From: Sesamum alatum
Taxonomy: Eukaryota; Streptophyta; Magnoliopsida; Lamiales; Pedaliaceae
Direction: 5' to 3'
DNA length: 64,000 nt
Assembly: GCA_034509735.1 (NCBI GenBank)
Contig: JACGWO010000013.1
Coordinates: 10,250,136-10,314,135 of the forward strand
Below the pieces are notes generated by a model, which was not told the origin of the DNA, searched no databases, and saw only the letters and a list, made by a program, of their open reading frames with translations. This document shows positions 21,394 through 33,642 of this stretch, piece after piece (within the stretch, counting starts at the first letter, position 1; every line of letters begins with the position of its first letter). Both the position numbers and the translations under genes were made by a program.

Positions 21394-23353
21394 ATGTACA
21401 TTTATAAAATGTACAGCAGAAATTAGCAGATGATGGTAATATTATTGTTCAAGTTGAAGACATGGTCTTTTAGTCTTTAACCCTCCCACTATTTATACGA
21501 AAATCCGCCACTCTCAAACAGAGTTTCGGGAGATCATTTCCTAGTGGGCTTGGGATCCACAAGCGTAATCTCCATGCCCCGCTTTTACGATTCACGTGAA
21601 GAAGACCTCGTGGAAATATCCAATATCATTCTCATCCAATGAGATTCCCAAGATATTTTGCCTCACCTATTCGCATGGTTCCGAGGATTCCAAGCGAACC
21701 ATGTTACTCAATGTTGGGCCTGACCCATCAACCAAATCATGCCTCAAAGTGTCGCCCCCCACGACTCGTGAGACAGGAAAACAGCGAGTGCAGTCTCTTT
21801 GTTCACAATAATGGTGCAGTTTTCCCCTAATCCAAGTGTGCCACGACTCGTGAGACCACACTTAGGTAGTGGTAGCTTCCTCACCACATTGCTGCGGATG
21901 GAAGGCTCGGACATATCAAAATACCATTTTGATCCAAGTCCGTTCTAGGCCTAATATTTAATTTGCTCCAACCAAATGAGAGCTTAATTTACGACCGAGA
22001 CCTCATCACATTAAGGTGTTTTAGCATGCATAAATATCCAATATGTAAAGCAATAATTAAATGCGCCACATGCAGAATACATAGCATACCCTTGTTAGGA
22101 TGATCACAAGCCCAACCTATGCGACCCACTGAGCCCGCAGTGAGTCTATGGTTTGTCTAGGGTGGTCCTAAATTATTACAAAGTAATATACCTATTGTCA
22201 TTCCAATGGGCCTTGTGATGCTCTTGTTTCACGCCTTGATGCTCCACCTTGAGTCTCCAAGTCCATAAGCTTGTTAAAATTAAAACCTCACCAATTCTAT
22301 CTACTCTCATTACAATAGAAAGTAATACATGGGAAATAAAAAAAAGCCTTAACATCATGAGGCTGAAATACGGGAGATGATAGTCTCAAAAACAAGAGGC
22401 ACGCAAGCCCCACCCAACAGAAATGTAAATAATCAGACATTCATCCATACACAAGGTCTAGGGCTTTTGTGGTCATCCCATGTTGATTCCATCAACGCAC
22501 ATAACATAATTATTCCAAATAATCATGTTTTAATAGGGATATTCCAAATATCCAAGTGATATCCAACATTAAAAAGCATAAATACATAAACAATATGCAA
22601 AAAAATTCAAATTTAAAATTCAATGGACATTATAAATAATGCATCCAATGCATTATTAATTTCAAATTAATTAAGCAAATTTCATCTAAGGAACAATCCA
22701 ATTATTCCAAAATCAAATGTGCAAAATTAATATATTTTTAGAATAATGTGCAGAAAAGGCATAAAATCAAATTTTTTTCGGAAAACGTCGAAGAACGGCA
22801 CAAAACGGCCCAGCCGTTGTGCCTGTCGGCCAGCCGTGCGCACAGGACAGTGCGCGCGCGTGCGCACCCTGTGCCGCGTTGGCCTCGGCCGGCAGCGACA
22901 TGCCTGCGCACAGCGCACGCCTATGCGCAGCATCTGCTCGCAAGGCACGCGCGCAGGCGCCCACCTGCGCGCGGCCGCGGTAGGCGCGGCCACCCCTGCC
23001 AGCAGGCACGCTGGCCAGGCCTAAACGCAGGCGTGATCCCGCGCGCGCCTGGCAGTGCGCCTGGCAGCCAATGACCGGCCGGCAGCAGCGGCAACAAACC
23101 GCTGCCGCTGCTGTCCGTTTTTCCACAATTTTTTTCGACATTCTTTTGAGCACAAATCAACAGTAATAAACTGAAAACGAGCATGCAATTCCAGATTAAA
23201 TCTAAGAAAATAAGCATGCTTAACGTCCATAAAATTTAAACAATTGAATCATCATATTTATTCATATATTCATGCAATCTAGCATGCCATTAAAGTCGTA
23301 AAAGCAAGTAGATCATGCCAAGCACATAGATCTATGCCCCTTATATCGAATCG
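21394..23353 (-). mobile_element. Copia 5' leader with GC-rich island
   Basis: About 1.96 kb of untranslated leader lies between PBS and gag. It contains two CACGACTCGTGAGAC motifs (about 21760 and 21842), the GGATGATCACAAGCC block near 22100, an AT-rich middle, and a GC-rich island at 22800-23110. No frame in it is conserved in the sister copies. Confidence 0.8.
22800..23110. repeat. GC-rich, CpG-dense island in copia leader
   Basis: The tract is composed largely of GCGC, CAGG and GGCC words in otherwise AT-rich DNA. Long Ala/Arg/Pro frames are open on both strands purely because stop codons are AT-rich. The same position in the element at 26471-30798 has an island of different sequence (28198-28600), and a truncated one is at 35890-35973. 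Confidence 0.8.
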
Positions 23354-23366
23354 GGCTCTGATACCA
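23354..23366 (-). other. Primer-binding site, initiator tRNA-Met
   Basis: TGGTATCAGAGCC on the minus strand is the complement of the 3' end of plant initiator tRNA-Met. It lies two bases after the CA end of the 5' LTR. Confidence 0.95.
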
Positions 23367-23368
23367 CT

Positions 23369-25564
23369 TGAAGGACAAATGGATCCGCCCGAGAGCGCGA
23401 GCGGAAGCGAAAAATGCGAGAAATATGTAAATTTAAAATAATTAAATAAACGTAATTCCAAGGGGTGTACGCTTGGATGCTCAACCGGGCGTTCGATGTA
23501 GGATGTATTAACATAGAAGCATATATATAATACATAGGGAAATAGATGAAATGTAAATCTACAAAAGCGTAATAAAACTGTTACCTTTGTAGATTTCACG
23601 TGTGCGCGGCTACTTGCGTTGTTCCTTATCCAGAATGTTCACAAAATCCAAAGGTATGGATTCTCCAAAGGTGATCCACACCACACCGGAAGTAAAACAC
23701 ACGTTCTCCTTGCTAGAAGGAAATGGGTTTGTGAAGGAGTCGGTTCAAGAGAATAAACATCTCTTAAACCTACTTTGTTCTTCCTTTTGATCCAAGATCA
23801 AATGAAGAACACAAGTGGGAGAGGGAGAGAGTGGCCGAGATGTATGAAGGAGAGAGAGGCCGAATTTTTGTCTTTTCTTTTCCTTGAAAAGATTAATTGT
23901 GATTCTATTATGCAAGGTGTTGTATATACTCATATATATACATAATTAATGTGATTATTGGAATGTGTCTAGGTTCATCCAAGGATGTCTATACATTCCA
24001 ATCAATCACCATTAATTCTTCAATCAAGCCTACCAACTTTTATGGTATGATCAAATCATACCAAAAGGGAAGGGCTTGATCGGGTTGATTTGTCTCTTAC
24101 CAAAAGAGACAAGTCAACCGCCACGTTGCATGGAACATGGCTGAATTTTGCTTCCTCCAAGGGAGCATTTTTGGCCATGCTCAATATGGGAAGAAGTTCA
24201 ACTTCTTCCTATTCCAAAATAGGAATTAATTCTCCTCTCGGGTCAAAATTTAACGGACCGGGTTTTATCCTAATCCAATTACGACGAGCCCAAAATTAAA
24301 TCCAATTTATTATCTACTTAAATTATTCCCGTTGGTCTTTTAATCCAATCAAAGATCCAACAACTCGACTTTCCATATTTAATAGATAAATCTAATTTAC
24401 CGATTAAACGAGGGCCCGATACAATACCGGCCCGTCCATCCAATAGACTATCCCTTAAGTAATCCAATTACTTATTTATCCTTTGAGATTGACTCCAAGC
24501 CAATCTCTCAACCTTCTCGGTGATTTGTGTGTGACCCTTTAGGTTCACCCTAAGCTAGACTTGGGCCCGTGTCCCACAAGGGCCCGTTACCATGGGTGGC
24601 CGTCTAGCCACGGTCCATGGCACTAGAGACTAGGTGAATGTTGGCGTGAACATTTCGGCGCAGATTCCGTATGGGTACGGTCCTTTCATCTACCGTCTCC
24701 CGGCCTCAGTCTAGGGTATGGAATTGGGCGTCGGTTCCCATCCTTGACTAGGCATCTATGCTTAATACTCGAGACTACGCATGCTTCATTGCATCGACAC
24801 AAGAAACCATTTCCTGTTCGATCAACCACTGTGGCCACAGCTTTAAACTGCATGAACGTGTCTCCGAGTGCATAGGAGATACCTCTGTCACGTACTGACA
24901 GGGGACGGATTCTGTTCTTGGAATGCATCGTCCTCGCTACACATTCCGACTGCACTAGACAAGGCTTATAATGATCATCTTACAGAATGATCACCTCTCG
25001 CCAGATCTAAGATACAACCGTCTTGTGCACGTGACTGCCATGGTTCCTCAAGTCTGAGGATTACTCCCGTACTATCAGAACCGGGGAAATCCAATCATAC
25101 CGACCAAGCCTCTAAGGCTCCCATATGTTGATCCCCGCAAGTCAGTCCAGTCGGCTCGACCCCAGTCGACCAACCCATCAAGATCGTGTAGGCGTCCTAC
25201 GCCTGTCTCCGAGACACGACACTTATCCAATGAACAAGACTCTTGATGCAAGTCCCAATGAACTCTCGATGCCCTGTCTCGAGGTCCTCGACTTGGTACG
25301 TTTCAGACTCAACTCTCAATCAGTTGGTTTCATGACCATCATACAATGTGTGGCCCAACTTCATGAGTTGTTAACCGTAGGTTGTGGGCTTTGTTGCGAT
25401 ATAAGTAAAACACCATTTTAACATATGTACAATGAGCACAACAAAAAAGGTACCATTGGTGACAAATACTCATTTTATTCATCACATAATATTACATTAC
25501 ATCAAGTTGTCAAATAGGTTATAAAACGCCAAACCTATTGGCTTTCTGGTCACCTATTCTAACA
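23369..25564 (-). repeat. 5' LTR of the nested copia element
   Basis: 2196 bp, from TGTTAGAATAGGTGACC at 25564 to CCTTCA at 23369 (minus-strand reading). It is followed by the PBS. It contains an open sense frame (24686-24955, 89 codons) closely matching the 107-codon frame of the LTR at 1806-4025. Confidence 0.92.
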
Positions 25565-26470
25565 AAAGATCCAATCTTACAACTCTCTACATTAACCAAT
25601 AAATCCCATTTATCGATTAAATGAGGGCCCGATACAATATCGGCCGTCCATCCAATGGACAATCCCTTAAGTAACCAATTACTCATTATCCTCTGAAATT
25701 GACTCCAAGTCAATTTCTCCACCTTCCGGGTGATTTGTGTGTGACCCTTTAGGTTCACCCTCAGCTAGACTTGGCCCGTGTCCAATAGGGGCCTGTTACC
25801 ATGGGTGGCCGTCTAGCAACGGTCCATGGCACTGGAGACTAGGTGAATGTTGGCATGAACATTTAGGCGTCGATTCCGAACGGGTACGGTCCTTTCGTCT
25901 ACCGTCTACAGTCTCCCAGCCTTATTCTAAGGTATGGAATTAGGCGTCGGTTCTCATCCTTGACTAGGCATCTATGCTTAATACTCGAGACTACGCATGC
26001 CTCATTGCATCGACATAGGAAACCATTTCCTGCTCGACCAACCACTGTGGCCACAAGTTTAAGCAGCATGAACGTGTCTCCGAGTGCATAGGAGATACCT
26101 CATACTGACAGGGGACGGATCCTCTTCTTGGAACCCACCGTCCTTGCTACCTATTCTAACTGCACTGGACAAGGCTTATAATGATCAACATACAGAATGA
26201 TCACCTCTCGCCGTGATCCAAGATCCAGTCATCCTGTGTACGTGACTACCATGGTTCCTCAAGTCTGAGGACTACTCGCGTACTATCGGAATCAGGGAAT
26301 CCAAGCATACCGACCAAGCCTCCAAGGCTTCCATATGATGATCCCCACGAATCAGTTCAGTCGGCTCGACCCTAGTCGACCAACCTACCAAAATCGTATA
26401 GGCATCCCACGCCTGTCGCCGATGAAACACGGCACTCATCCAATGAATACGACTCTTGGTGCAAGTCTCA
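25565..26470 (-). repeat. Copia LTR, right part, truncated
   Basis: This continues the LTR interrupted at 15329, starting with the second copy of the target site AAAGA. It follows the LTR to about 26470 and then joins gag sequence directly. The last ~300 bp of LTR, including TGTTAGAATAGG and the polypurine tract, are missing. Confidence 0.8.
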
Positions 26471-26726
26471 TACTACTTCAGAACCTCATTCGTCATAGAG
26501 GCAAGTATGATGCTACGGACTTTCCGATTATCCTTATGCCAAGTCTCGAACGTCTCACGTTCCTCTAGTGTGGATCCTTTCAGCAAGGTCCTAGGAAACG
26601 GCTCGTCCATGACATAGACTTGGTTCTCGTAATCGAGGACTATCCTCAAATTGCGCAACCAGTCGTTGTAATTGATTCCATAAACTTGTTTGTCTCAAGT
26701 ATGGTTGATAATGGGTTCTTAGACAT
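26471..26726 (-). pseudogene. Copia gag N-terminus, truncated
   Basis: An ATG at 26726 on the minus strand starts a gag (MSKNPL, then TILETNKF). The frame shifts early; from 26658 it reads MRNLRIVLDYENQVYVMDEP and RETFETWHKDNRKVRSIILA, matching the gag of the other copies with the usual Trp retained (DWLRNL). It ends at 26471, where it is fused to the middle of an LTR, so about two thirds of gag and all of pol are absent. Confidence 0.85.
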
Positions 26727-28800
26727 TTTAAATCTATATTTCAAGAACAGAACTATAATCAGCAAAATAAAATCAAAAGTTTTAATAAAATTAAATGCTT
26801 GGACTTTAGTCATTTAATTCTCCCACTATTTATATGAAAACACGACACTCTCAAACGTTGTTTTCGGGAAACACCTTTCCTAGTGGGCTCGGGATCCACA
26901 GTGATCTCCCCCATACCCCACTTTTACGATTCGCATGGGAAACAACCTGTGGGAGGTATTCCATACCATTCTCGTTCCACGAGATTTCCAAGATAACTGC
27001 TGCAACCTTTTACGTGATCCCGAGGACTCCAAGCGAATCATGTTATTCGGGCGTTAGACTCGACCCAATCAACTGATTCATAGACTCACTGCTACCTCCA
27101 CGACTCGTGAGACAGGTAACAGCAGTGTACTCCTCGTTCATGACAAAGTGCAGCTTCTTTTAAGTACGATAGTCATGCCACGACTCGTGAGACCACACTA
27201 TCGACTGAAACTAGCTTCCTCACTTTGCCGTGAATGGAAGGCATGGACGAACTCCTAGAGTCCAAGTCCATTTATGAAGGGTCTAATATTCAACTTGGTC
27301 TAACCAAGTGAGAGTTCTAATGACTGAGATCCCATACATACATACATACATCCATAATGCATTATAAAGGTTTGCATGCCATAGCAATAATACGATAAAT
27401 AAACCATTCATTCACCATAAGAGTCATATGCAAAATTAAAGCCTAGCACGCCCCTGTTGGATGATCACAAGCCTGAATCCTATGCGATCCACTGAGCCCG
27501 CAGTGGATCTATGGTCAATCTAAGGTTGGTCCAACACAATTACATTTAATAATAGCAACCCAACAACACACTGATGGGCCTTGGTCTCTTTCTCCTTCGG
27601 GTCTCCATGGAACACCTTGGATTCCTCATCCTGGGCTCTTCTTCTGGGCTATCCTTCGTCTCCACCATAAAAATAAAGTACAACCTCATCATTATACTAC
27701 TCTCATTACAAATTTAAAAAGAAACCCCAGCGAAAATCCGGGGGGAGTACAATTGGAGGGAGATAGAATGCCTTATTATTCCAAGGCAACTAGAAGAGGG
27801 GAGGAGAAAATAAAAGAGGCACACAGGCCCAACATAAATTTAAACCATACATCCGATCTAGGGCTTGTGATCATCCGTTCTCAATCAACGCACATAATTA
27901 CATGGTATCTAATCATATAAATACATGTACATAATCCATGATATCCAATCACATCATCCACAAAAGAATTAAAAGAACTAATCATACATGTAAACTTGGT
28001 GTAATATTGGCAATCCCTTTACTTGTTAGGAAAACTTTCCCTCATCATTTGAGACTAGTTGAATTTTGAGATTCTAAACCAAATAAAATAAAAAAAACTT
28101 TCCAAATAATGTCTTCAAGAAAACATGCCAAAAAATAAATAAAATAATTTTTCAGAAAATATTCCAAAAAAAATCAAGGAAGCAAGAAAAACACCAAAAC
28201 GGCCAAGGGCCACCACCGCCGGCCCGCCAGCGCAGGAGGGCCGGCCCCACCCCCTGCGTGCGCAGGGCACGTCTCGCCGGGCGCGAGCGCGCAGGTCCTT
28301 GCCTGCATGCACGCGCGCCTAGCCGTGCCCTCGCGCGCGTGCTGGCGCGCTGGCTGGGCGGTCGCGCACAGGCGCCTCTGCCTGTGCGCGCTGCCCTGCC
28401 ACACAGCCTGCGCACCCACACATGCATCGGGCGCGCCTACCAGGCGTGCGCGCGGAGGCGCCTCTGCCTGCATGCGCGCGCACCTGGCCGCGCATCATAC
28501 CGCACGCGCTGCAGCGAGCGCAATGGCTGCTTACGCGCACGCGCTGTGCGCGCCAAGCCGTGCGCACTGCGCGCGCGGTCAGCCATTCGCTATCGCGTGG
28601 TCTGTTTCTCGTTCCGTTTTATTATTTCTGCATCGTTTTCCAAGAAACCAAGAAATACCAAAATACCAAGAACTCATGTATGATAAACGACATGAAAACG
28701 ACATGCTTGATAAAACAAAAATTAAGAAACACGTAAATCATGCTTTACACGTTTTCATGCTTTAAACACACACAAAACCCTAGGCCTATATACTGAACCG
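26727..28800 (-). mobile_element. Copia 5' leader, long, with GC-rich island
   Basis: This is a 2.07 kb leader between PBS and gag start. It carries paired CACGACTCGTGAGAC motifs near 27100 and 27180, a GGATGATCACAAGCC block near 27456, and a GC-rich island at 28198-28600. Short frames are not conserved. Confidence 0.8.
28198..28600. repeat. GC-rich, CpG-dense island in copia leader
   Basis: About 400 bp dominated by GCGCGC, GCCTG and GCGCAGG words, with several overlapping Ala/Arg/Cys/His-rich frames on both strands. It occupies the same place as the island at 22800-23110 but does not align with it base for base. Confidence 0.8.
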
Positions 28801-28813
28801 GGCTCTGATACCA
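28801..28813 (-). other. Primer-binding site, initiator tRNA-Met
   Basis: TGGTATCAGAGCC on the minus strand, one base after the CA end of the LTR at 28815. Confidence 0.95.
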
Positions 28814-28814
28814 C

Positions 28815-30798
28815 TGAAAGCCTAGGATAGGCGTGTGGATCGTCCTGGGAGGAGCGTGAATCCGAAAGCGCGGTATAAAATATAATTACAAAATTTAAAG
28901 CGTGCAAATACAAGAATTACAACTACACGTTCAAGGGATGTTCCCTTGAACCTACCTGGCATTCGGTGTATCTCATGACTAAAATAAACAACATATAAAT
29001 CATGGAGGCCATTGGGTTGTAGAAATCAAAAACGACAAAATGTAAAACCTACCCGGTTGTCGTTTTGTCTTGAAACCGCTACTTGCGTTGTTCCCTGTTT
29101 TGCACCAAAATCTTGAATTGAGACCCTCTAAATCGTACACGCAATCCTCCCACGTATCTTAATCCCCGTGCTAGCAAAAAATCAATTGTATATTATTTAG
29201 AGATGATGGATCGACCAAACGTTATGAATTAACGTGATCAATCCTCCTTAAGTTCAATTGTAAAAACAAAAGAACCAAAACAATTTTTCTTGGGAAAAGG
29301 GGGAGTGGTCGAGAGAGAGGGAGAGGTATGTGTGTGTGTGTGTGTGTGTTAAATTTTCATCATCCCTTCTAAAGTGAAGAGCTAAGAGTATTTATAGAGG
29401 AGGAATCATATTTCTCTTCAAACTCCAACTTTTGTAAGACTATTTTGATAAGGATTTTGACCTAGTCAAAGTCCTAGTCAAATTAGTTCTTGATTTGATC
29501 AAACCAATCCTAGCCATCCATCTATCCCTTCAATTTCAACCATCCATTTATTTTAGGGAATATTTAAATCTTATTTAAATAACCCATGGGGCAATAAATG
29601 AATAAAATAAATAATAATATTTATTTTAAGCCCATGCATTTAATTCCAATAAATCTAATTTATTAATTTAGTTAAATTCCTTTTAATCCAAAATTAACCT
29701 CCCAAGAAAAAGAGAACCGATTAAATCTAATTTAATCGTCCTACCTCTCCAAATCTTAATTCTAAATTAAATATGTTATGTGTGCGGATGGTGTGTGACT
29801 CTTTAGGTTCACCTTCAGCTAGATTTGGTCAAATTCCTAATCATCCCATGACTGGAATTCGTCTGTTACCATGGGTGGCCGTCTAGCAACGGTCTATCGC
29901 ACTAGAGACTAGGTGAATATGCATGGGGGTGAACATTTAGGCTCTACAGTACATTCATCCTTCCGCCTATGGTCTCACCACTTAGGGTCTAGGGCACGGA
30001 AACATAGGTACCCATCTTGGACCTAAGTGTTGGCTCGTTCTACACTAAACGTCGCCGGGAATCCCTCCCTTCTGTTCAGCTATTGTGGCCACAGATTTAG
30101 GGACAAGGCTCAGAGTATAGTGAGACACTGCTGTCAACGCTGTGACAGGAGACAGAACCTCTCTTGGAATCTACTGTCACGCTGTACATCTTGACTGCAC
30201 TAGATAGGGCTTATGACTACTCAGTAACTTTGACTTGGTAATCTCTCACCATACCTAAGATACAGAAACGGTGCACAGGTAAACTCAGTAATTCCTCAAG
30301 TCCAAGGATCAACTTGTACCGTTGGAACCGGGAACTCAAGTCATACCTATCTGACCCTACTCAAGGTCCTCCGTAAGACGGTTCCCACGAGTCACCACAG
30401 TCAGCTGCTACCTAGCCAGCTGACCTACTAACACTGCATAGACAACCCTCGCCACTCGTCGATGAAACACGACAGCAGATGCTTAGTGCAAGTCTCAAGT
30501 GGATTCTCGATACCCTTTTCTCGAGATTCCTTGACTTGGAGATTTTCAGACTGATTCGGCGAAATTGATTTCATGAACCTACCTCCAAGCGTAGTTCCAG
30601 TTCCCGAAATGTGATCTCAGTCTGTGGGCTTTGTTTGTGCAGTGAACAGTTATAAAGTAGTAAAGTGAACACAGACAAAGTATGAGCCAGATGAACATCA
30701 CTTTCTTATTCATCAAAATTTATTAAAACTCTGAAATTGTTCTGACATAGGTTACATTTTGCTTAGTCAAATTGGCTTCATGGTCACCTATTCTAACA
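28815..30798 (-). repeat. 5' LTR of a truncated copia element
   Basis: 1984 bp, from TGTTAGAATAGGTGACC at 30798 to ...CTTTCA at 28815 (minus strand), followed by the PBS. It differs from the first subfamily and carries a (GT)n run at 29329-29349. A TATA-like box is on the minus strand (TATAAATACTC, complement of about 29387-29397). It is inserted in the RNase H region of the copia to its right; the candidate 5-bp target site is CTCGG at 30799-30803. The partner 3' LTR is not in place on the left. Confidence 0.88.
29329..29349. repeat. (GT)n microsatellite
   Basis: About ten GT units inside the LTR, at the place matching the run at 5059-5082. Confidence 0.9.
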
Positions 30799-31540
30799 CT
30801 CGGTTCCTTTGCTTGCGCTATCGCCCTGTTGTTATCGCAGAAGATAACCACTGGCTCAGCGATGCTAGGTACAACACCCAACTCTTGGATGTAGCTCTTC
30901 ATCCAAACCACCTCCTTAGTAACTTCCAAAGCTGCTATGTATTCTGACTCTGTGGTGGTGTCCGCCATGGTAGCCTACTCGGAACTCTTCCAAGCAACCA
31001 CGCCACCATTCTGTCTGAACACAAAACCAGACTGAGTCTTAGCATCATCGTCATCCGATTGGAAGCTAGCGTCGCTATAGTCTTCCAGTATCAATTCTCC
31101 ACCACCGTAGATCAAGAACATGTCCATAGTCCTTTTCAGCTACTTCAGGATAGTCTTGACCGCACTCCAGTGTGCCTCTCCGGCACACGCCTCATATCGA
31201 CTAGTCATGCTCAAAGCGAAAACCACATCAGGTCAAGTGCACTGGACAGCGTACTGAATGCTGCCTACAGCTAAAGCATCGGGGATATCCAACATCCATT
31301 TAAGCTCCTCATCAGTCTTAGGAGACTGCTTCTTGGACTACTTAATTCCATGCCTCAAAGAAAGGAATCCTTATTTTAAGTTCTCCATCTTGAATCTCTT
31401 CAAGACTTTCTCAATATACGAGGACTGGGCCATTCCTAACATCCTTGTAGATCTATCCCTGTAGATCTTGATGCCAAGGATGTAGGATGCCTCACCCATA
31501 TCCTTCATGGAAAATTGTGTTGACAATCAAGCTTTAGTGG
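30799..31540 (-). pseudogene. Copia pol: RNase H and RT end, truncated
   Basis: The minus-strand frame 30968-30799 (part of a longer frame running into the LTR) carries the RNase H motif TTESEYIAALEVTKEVVWMK and [14 protein letters not shown]. It is cut at 30799 by the LTR, losing the C-terminus. Between 31000 and 31540 the RT-RNase H connection is clear at the DNA level against 17960-18440, but in-frame stops and shifts break it. Confidence 0.82.
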
Positions 31541-32400
31541 TTCCTAACATCTTAGCATCATTCCCACCGAGCAAAAATGTCATCCACGTAAAGCACAAGG
31601 AACGCAACTGAGCTCCCACTGATCTTCTGGTATACACAAGGATCGGACTCGTTCTTGATGAAATCATATCCCCATATGACTTCATCAAAACGTATGTTCC
31701 AGCTTCGGGAAGCTTGTTTAAGGCCATAGATGGACCTTTGGAGACGGCAAACCTTCTGCTCTTCTCCAACAGATGTTAAACCTTCCGGTTGATCCATATA
31801 GATCTCTTCCTCTACGAAACCGTTGATCAAGGTGGTTTTCATGTCCATTTGTCGTATTTCATAGTCATACCATGCCACTATGGCAAGCAGTATCTGAATG
31901 GACTTAGCCATTTCTACGGGCGAGTAGGTTTCCTTAAAATCGATCCCGGGTCATTGAGTGTAACCTTTCGCCACAAGCCTGGCTTTGAAGGTTGTAAACT
32001 CCTCGTCAGCTCCAAGCATACATTTGTAGACCCATTTACACCCTGCGGGTTTTACCCCTTAGGGTGGGTCCACTAGGGTCCAAACCTAGTTTGCACCCAT
32101 CGAGTCCATTTTGGATTTCATGGCCTCAAGCCACTTATTCGAATCAATGTCCAACATCGCTTCTTCGTACGTCTTTGGATCATTATCCAACTGACTGGTT
32201 AGGCCCAGAAATCCATACCTATCAGGTAGTTGGGATACTCTGGCCGACCTACGAAGGACTGGAACATTATCAGTGGGAACCACTGGCTCAGATGTCACTG
32301 TTGTCTCATGGGGTACCTTACTTGATTCCTCAAGGAGTACCTCATCACGTCGACTATCCGACGGAAAACCCTTTTCCAAGAACACTGCGTTTCGTGAGAC
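31541..32400 (-). pseudogene. Copia pol: reverse transcriptase, frameshifted
   Basis: The minus-strand frame 31911-31558 reads MAKSIQILLAIVAWYDYEI, then the first catalytic segment QMDMKTTLINGF, EIYMDQPEGL, then VCRLQRSIYGLKQASRSWNI and a complete YVDD box (VLYVDDIF) just before a frameshift. Frame 32385-32086 has the integrase-RT linker (SARVSQLPDRYGFLGLT). The stretch between (31912-32085) is shifted and has stops. RT is thus nearly readable across its core here, unlike the 15330-25564 element, but is not continuous with gag or integrase. Confidence 0.87.
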
Positions 32401-33230
32401 AAATACCTTTTGCTCGGAGGGATCATAGAAATAATACCACGCAGTTTCTTTCGAATATTCGACAAACCTGCATAAACTAGACCTTTTAGTCCAGTTTATC
32501 GCCCACTAATCTCTTGACATATGCGGGGCAACCCCACACTTTCAAGTATTTATAGGAGGCAGGCTTGCCATGCCATATCTCATATGAAATCTGGGATATC
32601 TTCTTAGATGGCGCCAAGTTCAAAAGTTTGGACACCATCTCAAGAGCATATCCCCGGAAGGACAAGCGGAGTTCGGTAAACCTCATCATGGATCGGACCA
32701 TGTCCAACAAGGTCCAATTCCTCCTTTTATACACGCCATTCAACTGTGGTGTTCCAAGAGGAGTCCATTGAGAGAGAATTCCATTCTTATTTAGATAATC
32801 AGTGAATTCACCACTTAAATACTCTCCACCTCAGTCCGACCGAAGGGCTTTCATCTTACGACCAGTTTGGTTCTCTACTTCAAGTCTGTATTCCTTAAAC
32901 CTTACAAAGGCTTCAGACTTGTACATCATCAAGTAAACATAACCATACGGTGAGTGATCATCGATAAAAGTTATGAAGTGCGAGTACCCACCTCTAGCCT
33001 GAGTATTTAATAGACCATAGACGTCTCTATGGATCAAATCTAACAGACTATTGGCTAGCGTGCTTTATCGAACAAAGGGTTTCTTGGTCATCTTCCCCTT
33101 TAGACAGGACTCTCAGGTCGGTAGGTTGTCCAAATCGTCTATTTCTAGACTCTTTGAGTCCACCAACCTTCTTATCCTATCCTTGAAAATATGACCTAAC
33201 CTTGCATGCCAAATCAGTGCATTATTTTGA
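32401..33230 (-). pseudogene. Copia integrase, in pieces
   Basis: The minus-strand frame 33037-32831 has the catalytic core start (HRDVYGLLNTQARGGYSHF, then FIDDHSPYGYVYLM), keeping the DDHS pair. Frame 32743-32486 has the later core and C-terminal part (NWTLLDMVRSMM, then WHGKPASYKYLKVWGCPAYV). The zinc-binding part near 33060-33140 is shifted. Stops separate the pieces, so no integrase is expected. Confidence 0.85.
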
Positions 33231-33277
33231 TTACTACATTTTCATTTGTGTTCTGCAGTCATAATCTAATTAGACTG

Positions 33278-33613
33278 CTAAAGTATGTACAGACCATTCA
33301 CCAATGTACCAAGAAAATGAGATACACCATCATTGATAATATAAAAGTCACTTTTATTGATGGTGAATGAATAACCGTCCTTATCAAGGACGGGTATGGA
33401 TATAATATTCTTTATCATGCTAGGTACATAGAAACAGTCGTTCAGTACAATCCTAACATGACTACTAATGGCTAACTCCATTGATCCTACGGCTTCCACA
33501 GCAACGGTCTTGCCATCGCCTAGCCTCAAGATCATCTCATCATTGGTTAGCCTTCTGCTTCTTTGCAGTGCCTGCAAATCATTGCAGATGTGAGCACCAC
33601 ATCCGGTATCCAA
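33278..33613 (-). pseudogene. Copia aspartic protease region
   Basis: This 111-codon minus-strand frame begins MDTGCGAHICNDLQ, containing the active-site DTG. It continues through RLGDGKTVAVEAVGSMEL, DCFYVPSMIKNIISIPVLD and DGYSFTINKSDF, the normal order for a copia protease. The upstream join to gag is broken by a stop and a frameshift. Confidence 0.87.
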
Positions 33614-33642
33614 TACTCATGAAGCAGAATTAGTTATCATGT

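Larger units (their letters stand above)
15330..25564 (-). mobile_element. Ty1/copia retrotransposon, near complete, decayed (10.2 kb)
   Basis: All structural parts are in order on the minus strand: 5' LTR (25564-23369), PBS, leader, gag, protease, integrase, reverse transcriptase, RNase H, polypurine tract and 3' LTR (17483-15330). A 5-bp target duplication, AAAGA, is present at 15325-15329 and 25565-25569. The order IN before RT fixes the Ty1/copia superfamily. The LTRs differ clearly: over the first 200 or so bases about nine in ten positions agree by eye, so the insertion is not recent. The coding region has stops and frameshifts. It lies inside an older LTR of a related element. Confidence 0.9.

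Noticed and set aside
22727..23230. Several overlapping Ala/Arg/Pro-rich frames on both strands
   Set aside because: They arise because the GC-rich island lacks stop codons; all frames are open, none matches the counterpart in the sister leaders.
28115..28765. Frames of up to 152 codons rich in Ala, Arg, Cys and His
   Set aside because: Same reason: a GC-rich leader island with no conservation between copies.
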